A DNA stretch of 64,000 bases from Motacilla alba alba (lineage: Eukaryota; Chordata; Aves; Passeriformes; Motacillidae): positions 112,997,966 to 113,061,965 of the forward strand of contig NC_052018.1 in the NCBI RefSeq assembly GCF_015832195.1, in the 5' to 3' direction. Shown piece by piece: positions 22,601 to 35,300 of the stretch. A model generated the notes under the pieces. The model saw nothing but the letters and a program-made list of their open reading frames with translations, did no database searches and was not told the origin of the DNA. Positions within the stretch are counted from its first letter, which is position 1; each line of letters starts with the position of its first letter. A program made the position numbers and the translations under genes.

Positions 22601-25600
22601 GTGCCAAGATTGGATTTTTGTGCCTATCTGAGACCTCCTCCTTGGAGGATTTGTTCTTGAGTGTTGCATAACACCTTTCCTTCTGCACTGACCTCTGAGA
22701 TAATGTGCATCAGGAGCGTCATATTGTCAGGAGAGCCAGGCAGCAGCTTGGGAGTTGGTACAAGGGCACATGAATAATGGCATTATTTCCAATCAGAAAA
22801 TTGCTAAATTTAAGTCTATTACTGAATCCAACAGAACACTGTGCAGCTTGGCACCTTATGCAGGGTGTGCACCTACATAAGATTATGTCCATAACAGGAG
22901 TCAATAAGGTTCAAAGAAAAAGCTGGAAAAAATCTCCATGAGCATGTGGAAGGGAATGTGGAAGGGAACTCAATGTTTAGGGACATTTTTAGCTGATCTC
23001 TTAATTTCAAAGCTATTTTTACTTTACATATCCTTCCCTAACAAAGGGAAATAGTAAGTGACAACCTTGAAAAAAACTTAAAGAAAAAAACCCACAGGGA
23101 TGGGAAAAATTCATACCACATGAACTCCTTACACCTGCTAGATCCATAGACCATAACAGAAAGGGACAGACACAGTCCTTGATTTAAAACTAACCCCTGT
23201 GAGGCTGTCGGTGTGAGCACCAGAATGTGGAGCAATTGTGTGCAGCTGAACATAAAAGTCCTTAAAATAATCCTTCCTCACACAACTGCCACCAAAAGCA
23301 CTGTCAACAAAGGGATCTGCTCTGCTGAGTGGGGACGGTTCCCTCTTCCAGCCTCTGTAAGCAAATGTGGCATCACTTGGTCTGTCACAAGCAAGCCTGT
23401 CAGTACCTGTAAGGTGACTGTCTGTGCCTTAGAACACAGAAGTAATAACCTGCAAAATTAAGACAGTGTAAATTCTAACATTTCCCAGGAGTGTCTGGCT
23501 TTGCAGCTTTAGCAGTGCTGGTACAAGGCAGGGCTTTTCTTTTCTTTTATGGTAATACATTTGATTCAGCATTTACAATCAGGAAGTTCTAAAAGTAACG
23601 ATGCCAATTCACTCCCAGAAAAAAAATAAAATGGTAAATGGGGCTTTCCTATCCAAACAGCAGGAAGATGAGCCAAAACTAATAATGGCAGTGGTGGTTT
23701 CTGTCTTGCGTTTCTATGGTCAAAAACGGAAAGCTGTCTGACATCGATAAAACTGCTCTTGAAAAGTTGTCATGAGAGGTCTAAATTATTCATTTGAATG
23801 CATCGTTACTAAATGCATACTAAACAGGAGCCAGGCTCTTAAAAGACAAGCTAAAAAATACCGGGCTTGCATGTTTTCTCTTTGTTGATTTTTTTTCTAC
23901 AGTGGAGAGAGGAAGAGTAATGATGTGCTGGTTTTTATGCTGCATTAACTAATTACAGACATTAAAGGCAAAAAACACCTATTATTTTATTTAAATCTTC
24001 CCCTAGCTGTTGTCATGGCTGACAAACCCAGCTCTTTTTAAACACAGTTTTGCAAACTGCTCTTTCCTTTCAGGAGCATGTTTCACAGCACAAAACCACC
24101 AATAAAATAATGAGTAACGTAATTCCCTTACCTGTCTAGGCCATGTGTCCTTGCAACTTCAAAGGTCACTGAGTTGAGAGATCCTCTGTGAGGGATGCTT
24201 TTATTTACTGCAAGCGCAGTTTTCTCTCGCTCTCATCCGCAAGCCCCTCTCCTTCAGGCTTCTCCCGTGGTGTCTGCAAAACACAATGCACCCAGCGTGA
24301 GCACATGCTGTGTTGCAAAGGTAGAATCACATGGAATCACCTGGATTTTATTAAAACAGGAGTCCAAGCAGACTCTCTTGTGATAGAACGCTGCGTGTGT
24401 GGATGCTTTCGCTTTTGTACTTTACACACCGTGCCAATATTGGGGGGTGGGAGGTGACAAGGAATATATTTTTCACTATCCCAACTGTTTTAGCTCTAAA
24501 GGGAAATCATACAAAAAGCAGGCTAGCAGAAGCCACTCATTGCATGAAGGGTATGGAATAAATAATACGCTTAATTACAACATCAAGAAAGGGCTTTTTA
24601 TAGGCTAAAATCAAAAGAAGATTTGACCTCAGTCTAGGGTGATGAAACATGAGCACAGATCTCGCTGAATAACTGAGATCACCAATATGTGCCCATTTAT
24701 ATGTTCTCAGGACACCTACGACCTGATTCTTGCTTTGTATGCCTTCCCTGAGGGAGCAGGACAAGGTGGCTGAGAGCACCCAGGTCACCCAAGGCAGCAA
24801 GGGAGATGATGTCTCAGATTATAGGATTTTAAAACCTGACTGAGAGAAGGGTGACATCAACCATCTCCCAGTTCCCCTCTTCCTTTTCAAGTCCCAGAGG
24901 ATGAGTTTCTTTCTAAGGGTCAACAACACCCTGAGACCAGTTCAGGCAAAACACCTAAGCTGACAGCTCACATAGCCTGGGGAATCATTTTTCCTTTCTG
25001 CAGTGTCAACATGACCTTTTGCATCCATCACTTTGGGTAAGGAAGGGCTGAGATTCACCCTGTAACTGAAGCACCCCACTGCTGGCAGCCTTCAGGACTA
25101 GAAGCAGGGAGCAGGTACAGAAATCCCCAATAAATGCAAACAGGCTGCTCTTCTCTGATGGGAAAAAGATCTCTGAAGTATTGCTGCCCCCAAGGTTCCT
25201 GAAAACACTTCTTGAAACAATTTACTTGGGCAAGCAATTGGTTGCTTAAGTGAAAATGACACATCAAAGCCTCATTTTGTCAGTTCTTCATTTTCTAGTA
25301 CCTAAGAACCCAGGATGAATTAATACTGTAGTAGAGGACTTCTGCACTTCTATGTTTCATGATGTTAGCACAGCACTAAAAGGAATTATTTTCTGGTTTT
25401 GATTTTGGATGTATTCCCTTGTTCCCAAGTAAACGTGAGGTACAATTGCACCATTTGATGGCTAAGAAAAGAAAGGCAATGCCAGGAAAGCTGGTTTCTC
25501 ACCGATGTCTGATTGCCTGGAGTTCTAAATTAATTATCCCTCTTAAGGGAAAATGGATGTTGAATGGGGAATAAAGCACAGCTGTTGAAGCAGGGTATAA

Positions 25601-28600
25601 ATAGGAAAAGGTTTTGGAGGGAGGGGAAAAGGTGTACTTTGAGGTAAACAGATTTGTAAGGCAGCATTGCTCTTGGATTTGGACTGTTGGGATGAATTCA
25701 GCACTGGCACAATGGACATATCAGGGCCTGGGGGAGATGCCATGGGACAACCCTGCTCTGCAGCCCACGGGATTTCAGAGAGCAACATCCCATATAAACA
25801 TATTTATGTGGTTAGACAGACCATTACTTTGATAATATTCTTGGACAACATTTCTGGCACTGTGTGGCTCCTGTTTAATCTCAGTCAGCACCAACCACTT
25901 AAAAAGTCTGCATAGTTTACCTGAACTGAATTAAAACAGGCCTTTTTCATTCTGGGAAAATAGTTTTTGTTTCTCTCTCCGTGTCTCACTATTCACAGCA
26001 CCTGAATCTCCACTTAAAAAGAGAATCAGATGTAGGCCAAGTGATTAGCAGAGCAGAGCAATGCTGGATTCTTCAATTTATGGCTCCCCAAATATGGTAA
26101 AAGGAGAGGGGAAGTCTCACAAAAAGGGAAAAACAATTTTTTTTGTTAAGCATGCAAAGTTTGGGGAAAAAAATCTTTTAAGGCTTAAAAGTGCCTGTGA
26201 ATATTGCAGCACTGAGTTTCATGCTAACTTCTGAAGCAAACAGAGTTTTCAAAACTGGCAAAGTTCACATTGCTTAGATACAAGTGTGTCCCTTCCTCTC
26301 TGCCTCTCCAATGTTTGTTAATCTATTACCCACCTTAAAGAAATATTCCTGTTCCTCCTTGGAATCTGAGCAGAAAATCAATTAACTATAGTATTAATGA
26401 GGCCTGATTACAGGTTCTCCCCTGCCTGTGGTTGTCTTCACCTCCCTTTTCTGCCATTATTTAACTAGGCATAAGAAAAATCTTATCTATTCCTTTCTTT
26501 CATCAAACATTGCTGATTAGAGCTCCTGCTTTTTATGACTTGCCTGATACACATAATTTTAGATTAGAGTGTTTGGAACAGGCCAGCTTAATGAGGAACT
26601 GCTGGGACAGAATTTTGTACTAGCATTGTCAGTGCTCATTAATGGTGTTTATTCAGGATTATTGGTGGTGGAGGTAAATTCTACATTCAGGGGGTTCCTT
26701 CCTCCTTACTGGCATCCAAAACATCTTCTGTGATATTCCTTTGTGGGATATGCACAGAAGGATGAGGTTTCTCTCCTTAATGTCTCATGAATCCAGCACA
26801 ACTCAGAGCTGTCTCCTGGGGTCAGATATCCAAGTCACTCCTCAACTCTAAAATGTGGTGGTACCACTTTGCCTTTCAATGCCACGCTGGGAGCCTTGTG
26901 GCACCTGCTGGCCAAGGCTGCAGTCTGTGCTTGGGACAAGGGCTTTGTAGCTGGACACAACCCTGCAGCTGCCCCACGTGCCTCAGGCTGGCATGGATCA
27001 GCTGCAGCTGAACTACATTCCTGGCTCAGGAGGTGCAAATCTCGCTGCTTGACCTCAGATCTGGCATCTGCACAAGAAATCATCTCCCAGGTAGACGATC
27101 ATATTGGGATGATTTGGGTTATCTATCCCAATATACAGCTCCCAGCCTGACTAATATGAATTATCCCCACTTTATGCCTCTGGCAGTCTTTCTTCTGCTG
27201 AAGGCACAACAGAGTGCCAGCAGATCTATACAGGTTGATCAATAAAGGCTTCTGGCACATGAACAGGCTCTGGAGAAAAAAAAATGAGAGTATTTGTGCT
27301 CTAGGCAAAGCCTCCTCTTCCAAGCTCTGTGCACGAACCCAGGTCTTTGACTGGAAAATTGCTAAAACCTGGACTAACTGGAAGTGTTAGAACAGATTGG
27401 GACCCAAAAATTTGGATTTTTGGAAGAGCTGAATGAAGCATGAAGAGGAGCAGGGATGGGGAAGGAAGGGGGCAGAGGAATACATACCAGTACATGAGGA
27501 TTCTGGGGAGGCCAGCCAAAGGAGGCAAGCCAAGCCAGCCTGCTCCTGAACTGTGAGCTCAAAACCCATGGCATGGCCAAGGCCTCAGGCTGGAAAAGGG
27601 TGGATCCAGGACTGAAGCAAACCCCAGTGTGAGCAGTTTGGTTCCTGCCTTTTTGGGACAGGGGCATCTTTCAAGGCTGTAATACTGTCACTATTCAAGA
27701 ACTGCAGCAAAGGGCAAGGAAACAGGCAAATATCAGAGACCAGGGATGCTGGAGGAGGAGGAGGAGGCTGAAGTCTGATGCAGCAAGACTGCAGCACAGG
27801 GAGTTGAGCTGGGAGAGCTCATCCTGGGCAAGAATTACAAGCCACCTATGCACGTCCAGAGAACAAATAAACACAATTGCTTGCCATCACCCATGAATGC
27901 ATGCACTCTTTTTTTTGTCCCACATGATGTAAAGACCTTTTGTAACTCTTTAATTTAAACCAGTGAAATTGGAGCAACATAAAATTCATTTCTCTGGGTC
28001 CTGTTCTGTAAGCATCAATTATAATGTCTAATCTACATTAAGTGCTGCTAAGTTTAGTAACCAGCTCTTTATTATGCAGCACCCAAAAGCATTCAAATAC
28101 ATTCACATTAAGATGTAAGATCATACAAACATTAATTGTAGAAACATCCAAATGCTAACAGTTGTGTTTTTGCCTCCTAAGGCTATAAACAGCTATTTTG
28201 ATTGGATTGCCACGTTCCTCTAAAATACACACTTTCAAAGAGAAATTTCCCAATTGGACAGTGGGCACAAAGCAATGTACTGTCAGAAAGGAGAGAAAGC
28301 TTAGAGGAATAGCCTTTATTTATGACAATGACATTGGAAATCAAGGTTTGATGCTTGCTGTGAAAGAATTTCACTTGGTGGCAGAGAAAAGAGGGATGCA
28401 TTGCTGTGAACATGTAAATCATTTATGCTCTCAATTAAAAATTTACTCAACACCTCCAGTTTCTGCCTAAAATATGGCTGGGAAAAAAACCTGAAAACTG
28501 CTGCTTTTCCTCCAAGGTCATGTATCTTGTCATTTAAAGGATTATTTGATTGTGTTCTATATTTGACACTTTATTGGCCTCTCAACTGGTTTTGGAATAA

Positions 28601-31600
28601 AACTGTGTATTCTTTTCACTTCCTTTTCAGTTTTCTCTGCAGCCTAATGGTTTGTTTTCCCCTACAGCAGATTATTGTGTACCTTTTTCTTCAGTATTAC
28701 AAATTTTGCCATCTCTTACCTTTTACTGTGTCTTCTCTTTCTCTCTTGTCATTATTTCTTCCTCTGTGTCCATTCATTCCTCTGCTAGTGCTGATTTCTT
28801 TCCCCCAAAAGTAATCTTTGCTGTCATAGCTCACTTGTTAGTCTCTCTCTTCCTTCACTTTAATTCATGCTCAATTCTCCTGACTCTATTTTCTTGTCTA
28901 GGGGCCTCAAAAGGACCACTGAAACAAATAATAACAAAAAAAACTGTCAAGAAAATGAAAGGAGTAATATGGTACGTAAACTCATTGCAGCAAGGATAAA
29001 TAATTTTAAAAAATAGAAGCCTGAATATAGAAGAGATAATCTTATCACTTAAAGCAGTTCTGATTTTGTATGAAAGCAGAGCTGGCACATATTGTAATAC
29101 ATGATTTCATCAGGTACAGTGCACCTGGGCCAGGATCATGGCATATTGCACAGGATGTTTTCTGAAGGCATTTTGTATCACTGTCTCTTTTTCTTGTGAT
29201 GATTTGACCTTTCAGTAGGTCATGGCTGGTGAGGCTGTTTCTATCTCTTTTGCACCCAAGTTTATGACCCTACCCCTCTCTTGCAACTCAGAGGCAAGAG
29301 AAAAATGGCATTACAAGAAACTATAATGCAAAGAGCATCAGGAAGTAATGGGTTTCACAGTATGGACCATACCTTGGCATAACCCAACCCTCATTCATCA
29401 TTCAGGAATCATTTCCTTTTCATAGTGGTGAATTATCCCCGCTTGAGCTGTGCCTTCATCTCTTACTTAGAACTCATGCTGTAACCTAAAAACTTTAAAA
29501 ATAAATAAATAACTAAATTACCCTTACAGTAGTGGAATAGCTGAATTGCAAACAAACAAATGAGCAAAAAAAGACTCCAAAGCTTTCCAGATGGCTGGTT
29601 CCCACTGATGTACATTTTTTCTCTGGAGCTTCAAAACATGTTTAAATTATGAAATTTGGTGTGATTACAAGAACTTGGCAAGCGCTCATTAAGGTTTTAG
29701 TCTGAGGAGTGATACTACAGAGCTGGAGAACAGAAGATGAGCAGTTGTGGAGCTGCATGGCTGTTCTTGTGTGTGCACAGCCTCGTCAGCTCCTCGTGGC
29801 TTGTGGAGCTCAGCTCTCTGGTCCCCAGGGTCTGCCTTTTTCATGTGCTGCCCTCCTGCTGTTTCCTTGGGCCAAATCCATCCTCAGCAGAGCTGGTGGA
29901 ACTGGTGAAACTGCATCAATAATTTACTTGATTTCACTTGCTCAGAGCTGCTTGCCTGGCATGCCCTGTGCCCTGTCCCGGCCTCTGCTGAGCCCAGGTG
30001 ACTTGGTACCTGTGTCTGCCCTTGCCAGGCAGTGAGTGCCTGGAGCTGCTGCTGCAAATCCCTGTGTGCTGCTGGGGCAGACCCACTGCTCCCCAGGGAG
30101 AGCCCCTGCCTTTGTTGGGAGAGCAGAACGTGGGGAAAGGCTTGTGGGAGGCAGCAGCAACAGATCCGGGAAGGAAAGTGAGGGGGAGTGGAGGATGACA
30201 GAAAAAGAAAGACAGAAAAAATATATTTACTATCTGTTTTGAATATGTGCTGAGGCTGGCAATGATGAATTTTAATGAGAGTATCCCACCCTCCAGCCTG
30301 GGGTCAAGCTGACAAGCAGGATGAGGTCTTGTGCTCCAAGAGCTGGGGAAACACATCCCAGTGGGGCAATGGTGGGGGTGAAGCCTGGTGAAGATTGTGC
30401 CCCTCCCAGCAGTTCATATTTGAGACAAGTGGGAGCCTCCCTTTGCATGCCAGGTCCTCCTGGCGGCAGTCACAAAGCCCCTTTGCAGCTCCTTCAAGCC
30501 CATCCACTGTCAGCTCTTTAGGTCACACAGCCTGAGGAGAAATCCAGCACCTCCCTGTTGCATGCCTGAACAAGGCTGCCAGTAAGGACACCACCTTGTT
30601 TTTCTGATGCAGCTTGTTGGCCAGGTGATGTAGGAAGGAAGTTCTTTACCAGCCTGATACTGGAAACCGCTCCCCCTTCATGGCAAGGGCAGGTTGGTCA
30701 CTGATACCTCAAGATCCACAGTGTGGGCAGTATTAGCATGGAGGAGGGAGGAAGCACAGAAACCCCAAACCGACCAAGCAAAGAAAGCTCCAAAGGTGGC
30801 TCTGCAGTAAAGAAGTTACCCTTGGAGTTAGCAAGAATTTGATATTGCAGCATTGTTGTGTAGTGCGTGTTGCTGCAGACAGTCATCCCCTGCTCAGCAC
30901 CAGACAATAGACAATCTGAACAGACTCTGAATAGACTCTGAATTATTCAGCTGCAGTTTAATTATGGATGTGGCAACAACTCCTGTCGAAAGGAGGGAGG
31001 AGGAGGGTAACTGCAGTTCCCCTGTGCTGACCTGGTGGACCTTGTGTGATCCTCACCTCACTGGTCCCCAGGGACTGCTTTGGCAGGGCACCGAGGTTGC
31101 ATTGGTGCTGCCTGAGTAAGTGCATGCCCCGCAGCAATCAGGTACATAAGCATTCAAGAGACCGACTTGCTCTGTACCTATCGAAGTGTGGTTTGCTGTC
31201 TGCTCCTCGGATTTATTGCCAAAAGACAGTTCCTTTGGGGCTCAACCAGCTGCTATCTTATGCATTTGTGGACTCCTGCCATGTGTCACTGTCAGTATAT
31301 GAATTAAAAACAAATGCTGGAAGTACAGGGAGGAGATAAATAACAGCATAGCAGGAGGAGCTGTGCTTAAGCCCACGCAGTGGACTTGGTGTGACTCCTT
31401 TCTAATAACTGACTGTCCATCAAGTCATGCAATAACCTGCAGATGGCTCAGCAGTGGGCGGCATTAATATCCTCGGGCCCCTCTGGCACACAGGTGCCCT
31501 TCCTGGCCTTCCACCCTCCCCTTTCACCAGCAGCCAGCCTTGCCCCTGCTTGCTGTCAGGTGGAGTGCACAGCAGGAACTCGCTGTCACCCAAAACACGG

Positions 31601-32139
31601 CTGGCTGGCTCCCAGGGGGCTCGTCCCCCTCCCCTGGGGGGGAGCAAAGACAGGCCAGAGCACCTGACTTTTTGCAATGGTACAGAAACATGACAAGTGG
31701 CAGAAGAATTGAAACAGCACGGCCATTCAGACAGTGTGCTGACATGATTTCTTTTGTGTATTCACTGTTCTGTCCAGGATCATGGTCTGACTACACACAC
31801 TGCCATTTTCAAGGGCCATCTCTGATGTCAAAGCAGCATGGAAAGCCTCCGGATACTGCACAAGCACTTGAACTTGCGTTGTACAGATACAAACTCAGGT
31901 GACATCGAAATGCTTTCTGCACCTCAGGAATCCAACCACATCATCCAACAACTCAGAGGCGTTCTAAGAGAAAGTAACCTGAGCTCTGGAGAAGGAAGAA
32001 CAGGAACATGTCTGCAGGAGGGCAAGCAAACAGAGTAATGCTATTAGTTAGGTTACTTCTCCTAGAAGATCTAATGGAAAGTACAGAGAAGCAGATACAG
32101 GAAATGTATACAGACATCTGAAAGGGAACCTCCACCATG

Positions 32140-32362
32140 TCCTACAAGCCACGATAAAAACACCAACCCCACAGGCTGAAGAGTCCTAGAGGCCACGATA
32201 AAAACACCAACCCCACAGGCTGAAGAGTCCTACAATCCACGATAAAAACACCAACCCCACAGGCTGAAGAGTCCTACAATCCACGATAAAAACACCAACC
32301 CCACAGGCTGAAGAGTCCTACAATCCACGATAAAAACACCAACCCCACAGGCTGAAGAGTCC
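32140..32362 (+). repeat. Minisatellite, five copies of a 44-bp unit
   Basis: Copies start with CCACGATAAAAACACC at 32149, 32193, 32237, 32281 and 32325, exactly 44 bases apart. A partial unit (TCCTACAAG) lies at the left edge, and the last copy ends at about 32362. The body of the unit is identical in all five copies. Differences sit only at the unit junctions: TACAAG before copy 1, TAGAGG before copy 2 and TACAAT before copies 3 to 5. This pattern indicates recent expansion, and the copy number is probably variable among individuals. The unit is not a multiple of three and contains stops, so it does not encode a protein repeat. Confidence 0.95.
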
Positions 32363-35300
32363 CCAGATTTCACTGCTTACATTGGAGGGCTAATGCAAAA
32401 ACTTGCTGCTGATGTTAGAGAGCAACTTTGGAACTGAAATCCACTGATGGTGAATTTTTTAACTCCATCACTATAAACAAATCACAAGTGGTTAGATACT
32501 AGGAACATGGGTTTTGAAGGGCATCTGATGGCACTGAAAACAAAGGACTGTCAACTACAGAAGTAAAAGTCACACAGGAAGGTTCATGGGTTGGACTGCT
32601 TTTGTCTCCTGAGACTTCTTTAAAGTCTTTCTTTAGACAGAAAAATCCTGAACCAAAAAGTTCTTGCATTTTGCATTAATATTTAAAGCAGAGTACTTCT
32701 GAGTGAGCACAGATTTGTCACAGTTTATTAATAAGTTTTCCTTTACGATTTTCAAAGAGTATTTTTTACATAACCTGCTTGTCTTTCTCTGCATCATTTA
32801 CAACACCGGGTGCTGTTGTTTCAGCCTGGCTGTGCCAATACTCTCACCGTTTCCTTGCAGGCAATGCCAACCCCTTGCAGCTCTCCTGAACGCAAAAGTC
32901 AACTTGATCTGCAGCCCTGCAGACACTCAGCTGAGGAGGGGAAGCAGAAGCAGCTTTGAGAGCTCAGCAGGCAGGCTGGCTCTCACACAGAGGCTGAGAC
33001 TGGAGGTGAAACACACTCTCTCATTGCACTGGGGCAGTGGGGCTTTGTTCTTCTACAGACAGGAATGAGCTCCCAGAAGTGAGAAAGGAGCCCTGGGGCT
33101 CCCTCCTTGGGCTGCTGAACCTGGCATGTAGCAAAGCCTGGCAGCAACAAACCTTGTTCAGGTCATGGTGGATGGGGACAGGGATGCTGCTGAAGGACAG
33201 AGCCCCTTGTCTTGCACGCATAAACCCTGACTGGCTCCTTGTCTGCAAGGCTGAATAGTACTGTGCTATTTTTGATACTGATGCCATTTCTTTGGAAGGT
33301 GGAGATACCTTACTGGTACCTTAAAAGATACAAAAAGTATTGTTCAATGCTAAATTAAATTTCTTGTCATTAAATCAGGCAAAGAAACTCAACCCTTTTC
33401 TTCCCCTAACATCCAAATGGAAAAACACAATCTTATTAGCAGCATTACCCTGAAAGCTCTGTTTCCCTCCCTGCTGCATTATGCAGCTTCTGGAGGAGCC
33501 CTTTCCAAGGCCTGTGTTTCTGTAGTGCTGCATTCAGAAGACCTGGAGCACAAGCCTGAAGATAAATATAATTCCAGCACAATGAAGAGCCTAATTAGCA
33601 CCCTGAATAGATCCACTATGGCACTCTTGATTAGTAATATACACTCCTTTTAATAAGAAAGACCTCAAAAATAATAATTGCAATGTCTGTCATTAACATT
33701 ATATTGTGGGCAGAGGAAAAACATTCCCTTTGTTCCCACTCATTCCTATTGTATCCATCTTTGTATGTGTAGCTCCCTGAAAAGCCCAGAAGGAAGCTAA
33801 CAGTCTTTTTGAAAAAATGATCACAGATAATTTTATTTTATAATGAATCAGAGATCTGATACTGGAGGAAATGTTGCTTCTTCAGAGAGCCAGCTTTCAG
33901 TAAAGTAACCTCAGCTTTTCCTAAATCAAAGCATTTGATGGGATATAGCTGCACAAAACAAAGGGATCACAGCTGATACAAATGATTTGGACCATAAAGG
34001 TCTGGAACAGGATGGTATTTACAGGTGTGGAAAGTTAACAATCTTGACCAAAAAATCTACAAAAAAGGTCAGTTTCAAGACTAAAGGCGCTTTCATTTCG
34101 CTGTGTCCTGCCTAACCAAAATATTTGTGTAGCTGAACATTTTGCAAGGGAGAGCTGGTAGAGACATCTACAGTTAAAACTGCCAAGACTTCCAGTATTT
34201 TGCCAAAATTTTAACTACCAGACTGAAATATTCCAAGCTTGCTGTCTGCCTCAAGCTGCAACAAAATGGCCCAGCAATGTTCACAAAAACAGTCATGAAA
34301 AAAACCAAAGTACTTTTAATCAAAACTATTCACCCCAGCTGTTTGGGGTTTTGTTTGTTTGTTTGTTTGTTTGTTTTTCTTTTTTTTTTTAAGTAGACCT
34401 GAAACTAAGTGTCTGTCTGCTTCGGCCTGCAATCTGCCCATGGGGTGACCATTTGATCACCCTTTTTGCGTTGCAGATGCTCAGAGCTGGAAAATGACGG
34501 CTCTAAGCGGCTGCTTTGCTATCGACTCTGCGGAGGCAGTGTTTTCCCCATCAATAGCAACCGCAGCACCATTAGCGGCCGACGATAACACATCCAGCAG
34601 AGCCCTGTGGCAGCAGGGGCAGCAGCCAAGCTCTCCCTCGGGACAGTGGGGATGTAAATCCATGCAGCTACATGCACCGGGGCTGCGGTGTGCAGCACGG
34701 AGCCCAGGTTCATAAACCACGCTTCTAATGGCAATTAATTGAGCACGTGAAACTTCCCTCAGCATTCAGCGTCAACCTATTGGGCTAGCACGTCCCTGCT
34801 GAGAAGGAAAAGAATCAATGGCCTGACCAAGAGGTGGCACAAATCAGCGAGGAGCACACACAGGTCAGATCAACACGGGATCTGTCAGAGACTGGCTGTG
34901 AGCTAACGGCACAGAACCACTCTCACTGAATTTTGCAGGATCAGACTCCAGTACCCACCATGTTTCTATGCCTATTGCCTGCACATGCTGAAGGCCGAGG
35001 AAAATTTTGCTTTACACAGCCCAAAAATAAACCACTGAGAATAAATTCCTTTGGGTGGATATTCTAAGACCTAGTGGGGCTGTGATTATGAAACGTCCTG
35101 TACCCTTGTATCAGAGAAGAAATAACACTGGAAATAACACTTTACCAAAATATCAATGTCTTTGGAAAATTATTTTTCACTCTGAATATGCTTTAGCTTG
35201 AGTGGGCTCCTGTGAAGGCAGCTCTAGTTTTTTACTAACTATAATCAGGTGAGGTGGCACTCTACCTTTATGAGGCAACCATTTCAAATGCACCAGGTTC

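Larger units (their letters stand above)
17968..32139. other. Intergenic DNA between PLCB1 and PLCB4, part 2
   Basis: No gene could be supported. It contains an A27 tract at 18692-18718, an octamer-type POU motif pair at 19585-19602, an AT-rich stretch at about 23540-24110 with several homeodomain-like cores, a short (GGA)n run at about 27750-27767, and T/C-rich DNA at about 28600-28880. The T/C-rich part gives a long hydrophobic open frame by composition alone. The rest is unremarkable. Confidence 0.55.

Noticed and set aside
28425..28814. 129-codon hydrophobic frame resembling a multi-pass membrane protein
   Set aside because: It comes from T/C-rich low-complexity DNA, which always translates to Leu/Phe/Ser-rich sequence.
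32140..32362. CRISPR-like regular direct repeats
   Set aside because: Units are directly adjacent with no unique spacers, and the window is a vertebrate genome. It is an ordinary minisatellite.
34555..34585. REST/NRSF (RE1) site near GCAGCACCATTAGCGGCC
   Set aside because: The left half CAGCACC matches, but the right half lacks the required GGACAG-type core.
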